This document shows, piece by piece, positions 60,360-64,000 of a stretch of DNA of 64,000 nt (positions are counted from its first letter, which is position 1; each line of letters opens with the position of its first letter). Position numbers and translations under genes: made by a program. The notes under the pieces are model-generated. The model was not told the DNA's origin, ran no database searches, and was given only the letters and a program-made list of their open reading frames with translations. Source of the stretch: Candidatus Omnitrophota bacterium (GTDB lineage: Bacteria; Omnitrophota; Gorgyraeia; Gygaellales; Profunditerraquicolaceae); contig JAPLLY010000017.1 in assembly GCA_026387315.1 (NCBI GenBank), positions 1 to 64,000 on the forward strand, written 5' to 3'.

Positions 60360-61507
60360 ATGTTAGGGACTCGGAAGTAATTTGTGGCTTGTTGCAGAAG
60401 GCAGGCTATAGTATTAGCTTAGACGATAAAGAGGCGGATGTTATTATTTTTAATACTTGTTCCGTGCGTAAGCATGCTGAAGACAGGGTGTGGAGTTTGA
60501 TTGGAGCGTTAAAAAAGAGTAAAAACCTTAGGGATAGTTCCCGTTCGGGGACTATCCCCATTATTGGTTTAGTGGGGTGTATGGCGCAGAATTATAAAGA
60601 AAAGGCGTTTGAGCGCGATGCGGATGTGGATTTTGTGGTGGGGCCGGCGGATATTGATAAGATTCCGGTCATTATTAAAGGATTATGCGTTCAGCAAACT
60701 AAAACAAGGGGACAGTCCCCGTGCGGGGACTGTCCCCGTTTTTTCGAAAGAAAGATCTGGGAAACTGAAGGAGTGAATCGGCCGGAAGAGATTTATCATA
60801 CGGGTTTCTATCAGGATCAACACCACGCTTATGTAGTAATCTCTGAAGGCTGTTCTAATTTTTGTTCTTATTGTGTTGTGCCTTATGTGCGCGGTTCTTT
60901 ACGCCACCGTAAGCATAAAGATATATTAACTGAAATTCAGGAAGCAATTAACCACGGAATAACCAAGGTGACTCTTCTTGGTCAAAATATTAATGCTTAT
61001 CAGGATAATCAGGTTAATTTTACTAAATTGCTTTATCAGGTTAACGCGCTAGCTGGTTTAAAAGAGTTTGATTTTTTTACTTCTCATCCTAAGGATGCCG
61101 GCGTTGATTCTTTTAAGGCTATTCGGGATTTGGAAAAGTTAGTCAAGCGCCTGCATCTGCCTCTGCAGTCAGGCTCAGACAGGATTCTAAAGTTAATGAA
61201 CAGGGGATACACGGTAAAAGAGTACTTGGCTTTAATCGATTCTTATCGTAAAATTATTAAAGGCGGGCTGTTAACTACGGATATCATTGTGGGGTTTCCT
61301 ACTGAAACGGATAAAGAATTTATGGAGACCTGCGCTTTGGTTAAGCAGGCCAGGTTTAATGCCGCCTATATTTTTAAATATTCTTCCCGGCCCGGCACCG
61401 AGGCTGCCAAAATGGTTGATGGACTTAAGCCGAATGAATTAGAGAAGCGGCATAAAAAGATCCTGGATCTGCAAAGAGGTATTTCCAAAGAGTTAAGGAG
61501 CAGATAA
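60281..61507 (+). CDS. miaB: tRNA-2-methylthio-N6-isopentenyladenosine synthase with element-supplied N-terminus
   Basis: Radical SAM methylthiotransferase acting on A37 of tRNAs, after MiaA. First cluster: Cys in YIRTFGCQMN, NTCSVR and GCMAQ. Radical SAM cluster: CSNFCSYC. Residues 1-24 (MGSDGKSKGC...) come from the element, with GAAGAGGG before the ATG inside the recombinase gene. Two palindromes are inserted in frame at residues 84-93 and 143-153. The protein ends at residue 408 (GISKELRSR) without the usual TRAM domain. The core looks usable. Confidence 0.9.
   Translation: MGSDGKSKGCGKSGLRLYIRTFGCQMNVRDSEVICGLLQKAGYSISLDDKEADVIIFNTCSVRKHAEDRVWSLIGALKKSKNLRDSSRSGTIPIIGLVGCMAQNYKEKAFERDADVDFVVGPADIDKIPVIIKGLCVQQTKTRGQSPCGDCPRFFERKIWETEGVNRPEEIYHTGFYQDQHHAYVVISEGCSNFCSYCVVPYVRGSLRHRKHKDILTEIQEAINHGITKVTLLGQNINAYQDNQVNFTKLLYQVNALAGLKEFDFFTSHPKDAGVDSFKAIRDLEKLVKRLHLPLQSGSDRILKLMNRGYTVKEYLALIDSYRKIIKGGLLTTDIIVGFPTETDKEFMETCALVKQARFNAAYIFKYSSRPGTEAAKMVDGLKPNELEKRHKKILDLQRGISKELRSR
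60326..60351. other. attR: right junction of element B in miaB
   Basis: Element DNA on the left encodes LRLYIRTFG in its own codons. GGATG at 60347-60351 is the shared core, and TCAAATGAATG to the right is host miaB. Crossing over within GGATG restores a native miaB on excision. Confidence 0.8.
60531..60559. repeat. Palindrome inserted in the miaB coding sequence (1)
   Basis: GGGATAGTTCCC-GTTCG-GGGACTATCCC. It codes for DSSRSGTIP, just before the conserved IIGLVGCMAQ, where other MiaB proteins have a loop. It is close to the REP arm GGGGACGGTTC in style. Confidence 0.75.
60708..60737. repeat. Palindrome inserted in the miaB coding sequence (2)
   Basis: GGGGACAGTCCCC-GTGC-GGGGACTGTCCCC, perfect 13-base arms. 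It codes for about ten residues (RGQSPCGDCPR) in a surface loop before the radical SAM domain. The frame is kept. Confidence 0.8.
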
Positions 61508-61511
61508 ATAG

Positions 61512-62270
61512 ATGCAAAAAATTAAATTAATTTTAGTTTTTTTAACTTTTTTTGTTTTTCCGGGTTTTTGTTGGACAGCGGACATGGATACTTTAAAGAT
61601 GGATTTTTTATAAGTTAACTACCGGCGGGTCATCTTTGAAGGCCAGTCTCAGGTTGAGCGGATGCATCCGGCTAACGCGGATGAATTGAATTATATCTTA
61701 GGTTTAAGTTACCTTAAAGAGTCTAAATTAGATTTAGCTGGAGATTGTTTTCGGCGCATCCTGAATAATCCTGGCAATAAATTTAAGGAAGTGGCAAGTT
61801 TGGCCCTGGCGGATACTTATTTAGTGGCCGGCCAGTTTCAGCAAGCAGAAGATATTTACAATAAATTAATTGCTGATAATTCCAATAGCAGTCAAAAACC
61901 CGCGGTATGGTATCGATTAAGCCAGTTGGAATTTAAAAGGGGTGATCAAAAGAAAGGTAATGATTATTGGTTTAAACTTAAGAGAGATTTTCCCTTGAGC
62001 CCGGAGTTAAGATTAACCAAAGGCATCGCGTCAATAAATATCCCCGCGAATGAAACAGGCGAATATTCTATACAGTTAGGTTTTTTTACAAATAGTGTTA
62101 ATGCTAATAATTTCAAGGATACATTGTTAAGTAGAAACTATCCTGCCTACGTAGAAAGTTTTGGCGCTGGTTTTCGGGTTAAGGTAGGTAGCTTTAAATT
62201 ACAAAAGGAAGCGCTGGATTTAGAGGCCAAACTTTCCCAAGACGGTTTTGCCACCAAGATCTGTCCGTAG
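61512..62270 (+). pseudogene. Exported TPR/SPOR-domain protein, interrupted by a stop codon
   Basis: Begins at ATG 61512 with a signal peptide (KLILVFLTFFVFPGFCWTA). TAA at 61611-61613 stops it at residue 33, but the same frame continues with TPR-like helices (NYILGLSYLKESKLDLAGDCF, then VAGQFQQAEDIYNKL) and a SPOR domain (YSIQLGFFTNSVNANNFKD...VKVGSFKLQKEAL). SPOR domains bind septal peptidoglycan. One base change would restore it, so it is a recent nonsense mutation or a sequence error. An ATG at 61662 could restart without the signal. Confidence 0.7.
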
Positions 62271-62272
62271 TT

Positions 62273-62556
62273 ACTGAGCCTCCAATAAATAATGGGCACA
62301 TTGGCTGAGCTGATTTTGGAGCGAGACAAGGAACGAGGACGCCGGCGTAGTCTTGCGCTACGCCAAGGACGAGTGACGCAGTCGCAGCCCAAAATCAGCC
62401 AGCCCATAACTATAGATGAGGGGGAAGCCCGCCTTTCGGCCGTCTGCGGCGTTGCTCCTCCTCGGCGTAGTACTGCGACTACGCCTTCGTCGTCGCGCCT
62501 TGCATCCGGCCAAAATGCGGGCTTCCAATGTGCCCATTATTTATCGGAGGCTCAGT
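62273..62556. repeat. Composite repeat: 32-bp inverted ends enclosing two large hairpins
   Basis: ACTGAGCCTCC (62273) to ...GCACATTGG (62304) pairs with 62525-62556 at 31 of 32 positions. Inside are two G/C-rich hairpins: GCTGATTTTGG...CCAAAATCAGC (about 62308-62400) and GAAGCCCGC...GCGGGCTTCC (about 62426-62526). The right end contains the ribosome site (CGGAGG) of miaA. It is a non-coding mobile or REP-cluster unit. Confidence 0.75.
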
Positions 62557-63477
62557 ATGCTAAAGAAAAAGATAATTTTTCTCCTGGGGCCCACCGGTAT
62601 AGGTAAATCCGCGGTAGCGATAAATTTGGCTAAAAAGATCAATGCCCAGATTATTTCCTGTGATTCTATGCAGGTATATCGTAAGATGGATATTCTTACT
62701 TCCAAGGCGACTTCTGGACAAAGAAAAAAAGTTAAGCATTATCTCTTGGATATGATTGATCCGGAGCAGGAATATAATGTGGCTAAATATCGAAAGGCGG
62801 CATTATCAATTTGCGATAAACTTTTTTTCAAAGGTAAAATACCGTTATTTGTGGGAGGAACCGGTCTTTATTACTCAATTATTATTGACGGGTTATTTCC
62901 GGCAGTGCCGCGAGATAGATTAATTCGCGTAAAGTTAGAAAAGCAGCTTAAGTTGAAGGGGAACAAATATCTTTATAGGAGGTTGGTTAAGGTGGATAGC
63001 GCGGCTGCTGGAAAAATCCATCCTAATGATGCCAGAAGGATTATCCGTGCTTTGGAGGTGTATTTAAAAACAGGTAGGCGTATTTCCGTGTTACAGAAGA
63101 GTAGGGCTGGGTTGGCCAAGGAGTATGAGGTAAAGATTTTTGGATTAAATTCGAAAAGACAAGCTCTCTATGATACAATTAATCAAAGGGTTGATAAAAT
63201 GTTTAACCTAGGCTTAGTTAATGAGGTAAAGCGTTTGCTCAAATATAAATTAAGCCAGACTGCTCAATGTGCTATTGGTATCCGTGAGTTAAAGGGGTTT
63301 TTTGATGGGCAGTATTCTTTGGTTGAGGCTAAGCGCCTTATCCAGCGCAACAGCCGGCATTATGCTAAACGTCAACTGACTTGGTTTAGAAAAGACAAAC
63401 GTATTCAGTGGATTAATATTAATAAAATGGAAACACCTTCACAATTAGCTCTTAAACTGTGGAAAAAGCTCTCTTAG
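62557..63477 (+). CDS. miaA: tRNA dimethylallyltransferase
   Basis: Adds an isopentenyl group to A37 of tRNAs; its product is the substrate of MiaB. 306 residues. P-loop LLGPTGIGKSAVA, DSMQVYRKMDI, GGTGLYY, and the C-terminal RNSRHYAKRQLTWFR. The ATG at 62557 is used because the conserved start follows at once and CGGAGG lies upstream; the longer frame from 62416 reads through the repeat. miaB and miaA are thus close neighbours, separated by the SPOR gene and a repeat. Confidence 0.95.
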   Translation: MLKKKIIFLLGPTGIGKSAVAINLAKKINAQIISCDSMQVYRKMDILTSKATSGQRKKVKHYLLDMIDPEQEYNVAKYRKAALSICDKLFFKGKIPLFVGGTGLYYSIIIDGLFPAVPRDRLIRVKLEKQLKLKGNKYLYRRLVKVDSAAAGKIHPNDARRIIRALEVYLKTGRRISVLQKSRAGLAKEYEVKIFGLNSKRQALYDTINQRVDKMFNLGLVNEVKRLLKYKLSQTAQCAIGIRELKGFFDGQYSLVEAKRLIQRNSRHYAKRQLTWFRKDKRIQWININKMETPSQLALKLWKKLS

Positions 63478-64000
63478 TAAGTATTCAATTAAAAACGGAT
63501 AAGCATCATTGGCGTATTGAAGATATCTCTTCGGAGTTAGAGGAGTTGGCAATATCGGCTTGCGTGGAGGTGGTGGAAAACGTGACCTGTATTTGTGACC
63601 GGGCTACCTCTAATTATCTTATTGGCCGGGGAAAGGTTGAGGAAATTGGTTTTATCGCTAATGAACAAGGCGTGGACACGATAATTTTTAGCCATGATTT
63701 AAGCGGGACACAGCAACGTAATCTAGAAGGGGCTTTAGGTAAAAAAACGATTGATCGCACGCAATTGATCCTGGATATATTTTCCAGGCGCGCCAGGAGC
63801 CCTGAAGGCAAGATGCAGGTGGAGTTAGCTTTGCTGCGGTATTTACTGCCGCGTTTGACGGGCAAGGGAATAATGCTTTCGGGGTTAGGGGGCGGTATCG
63901 GTACCCGCGGCCCCGGCGAGACTAAGTTAGAGATGGATCGGCGCCAGATTAGAAGAAAAATCGATAAATTAAGAGAAGATTTAAAGACATTTCGTCTGCA
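63459..64000 (+). CDS. hflX: GTPase HflX, N-terminal part (3' end outside window)
   Basis: GTG start at 63459 overlapping miaA by 19 bases. VENVTCICDRATSNYLIGRGKVEEI, then FSHDLSGTQQRNLEGALG and IDRTQLILDIFSRRARSPEGKMQVELALLRYLLPRL are the HflX N-terminal domain, ending at GGIGTRGPGETKLEMDRR before the GTPase domain. HflX splits or rescues ribosomes under stress. The gene order miaA-hflX is common in bacteria. Confidence 0.93.
   Translation, partial: MEKALLVSIQLKTDKHHWRIEDISSELEELAISACVEVVENVTCICDRATSNYLIGRGKVEEIGFIANEQGVDTIIFSHDLSGTQQRNLEGALGKKTIDRTQLILDIFSRRARSPEGKMQVELALLRYLLPRLTGKGIMLSGLGGGIGTRGPGETKLEMDRRQIRRKIDKLREDLKTFRL

Noticed and set aside
62416-62556. N-terminal extension of MiaA
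   Set aside because: Arg/Leu-rich translation of the repeat; the conserved P-loop start and ribosome site place the start at 62557.
62292-62606. Open frames through the composite repeat
   Set aside because: They follow G/C-rich hairpin arms on both strands and match no protein; miaA starts at 62557.
1-64000. tRNA genes, rRNA genes and CRISPR arrays
   Set aside because: No cloverleaf, rRNA core or regularly spaced repeat-spacer array was seen on either strand; small RNAs could be missed by eye.

Overview
The window is bacterial chromosome interrupted by a large integrated element. The flanks (about 1-14.5 kb and 60.35-64 kb) carry ordinary bacterial genes: methionine synthesis (metX end, metW), thioredoxin and thioredoxin reductase, a phosphotransacetylase/acetate kinase pair, panD, def, GTP-type PEP carboxykinase, purC, miaB, miaA and hflX. 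Most have Shine-Dalgarno sites, and the intergenic spaces hold palindromic REP-like repeats built on GGGGACGGTTCT. This gene set and repeat style suggest an uncultured anaerobe of the Omnitrophota type. That assignment is an inference from style and was not confirmed by any search.

The 45.8 kb between them is foreign. The 5' end of miaB (start at 14484) stops abruptly after the codons for YIRTFG and part of the next codon. The rest of miaB resumes at 60347, where the element supplies a new ribosome site, start codon and N-terminus. The two junctions share GGATG, the Gly-Cys codons of the first MiaB iron-sulfur ligand. A large serine recombinase (58713-60359), with a small MerR-like helix-turn-helix partner overlapping it as ATGA, ends on the right junction. 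A third junction of the same form lies at 19695-19790, just after a second helix-turn-helix partner gene that has no recombinase. I read the island as two elements in tandem. Element A (14520-19729) is decayed and carries an MNT/HEPN toxin-antitoxin pair, a REP-associated transposase and a GHKL ATPase. Element B (19725-60351) looks intact.

Element B falls into blocks. 19.8-25.1 kb: a large unknown protein, an ABC exporter operon and a membrane protein. 25.4-35.9 kb: a defence-like run of GHKL ATPase, a protein that may be methyltransferase-like, radical SAM protein, and type I restriction genes hsdM, a nuclease-like gene, hsdS and hsdR. 35.9-42 kb: winged-helix and zinc-ribbon proteins, a HerA/FtsK-like ATPase fused to a nuclease-like domain, and a small operon ending in a SpoVG-family gene. 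42-50.3 kb: two secreted proteins, a tyrosine recombinase, a DUF262-HNH enzyme and a NYN nuclease. 50.8-60.3 kb: zinc-binding proteins, a DNA methyltransferase, a second HerA/FtsK-like ATPase followed by a separate nuclease-like gene, a ubiquitin-like cassette (Ub-like fusion, JAMM protease, E1-like enzyme), and the recombinase module.

Two regulatory patterns stand out. At least ten genes between 35.9 and 50.3 kb have no ribosome site and instead have a TATA-like box centred 23-28 bases before the ATG, the layout of archaeal leaderless promoters. Five promoters there share a 20-base box, TTAATATANNNTGCTGAAAA. Separately, three operons (40332, 50831, 51845) start just behind a hairpin followed by an intrinsic terminator, which suggests attenuation or antitermination. 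Together the data suggest a miaB-targeting mobile element with mixed bacterial and archaeal-like expression signals, a defence cargo and a ubiquitin-like system.
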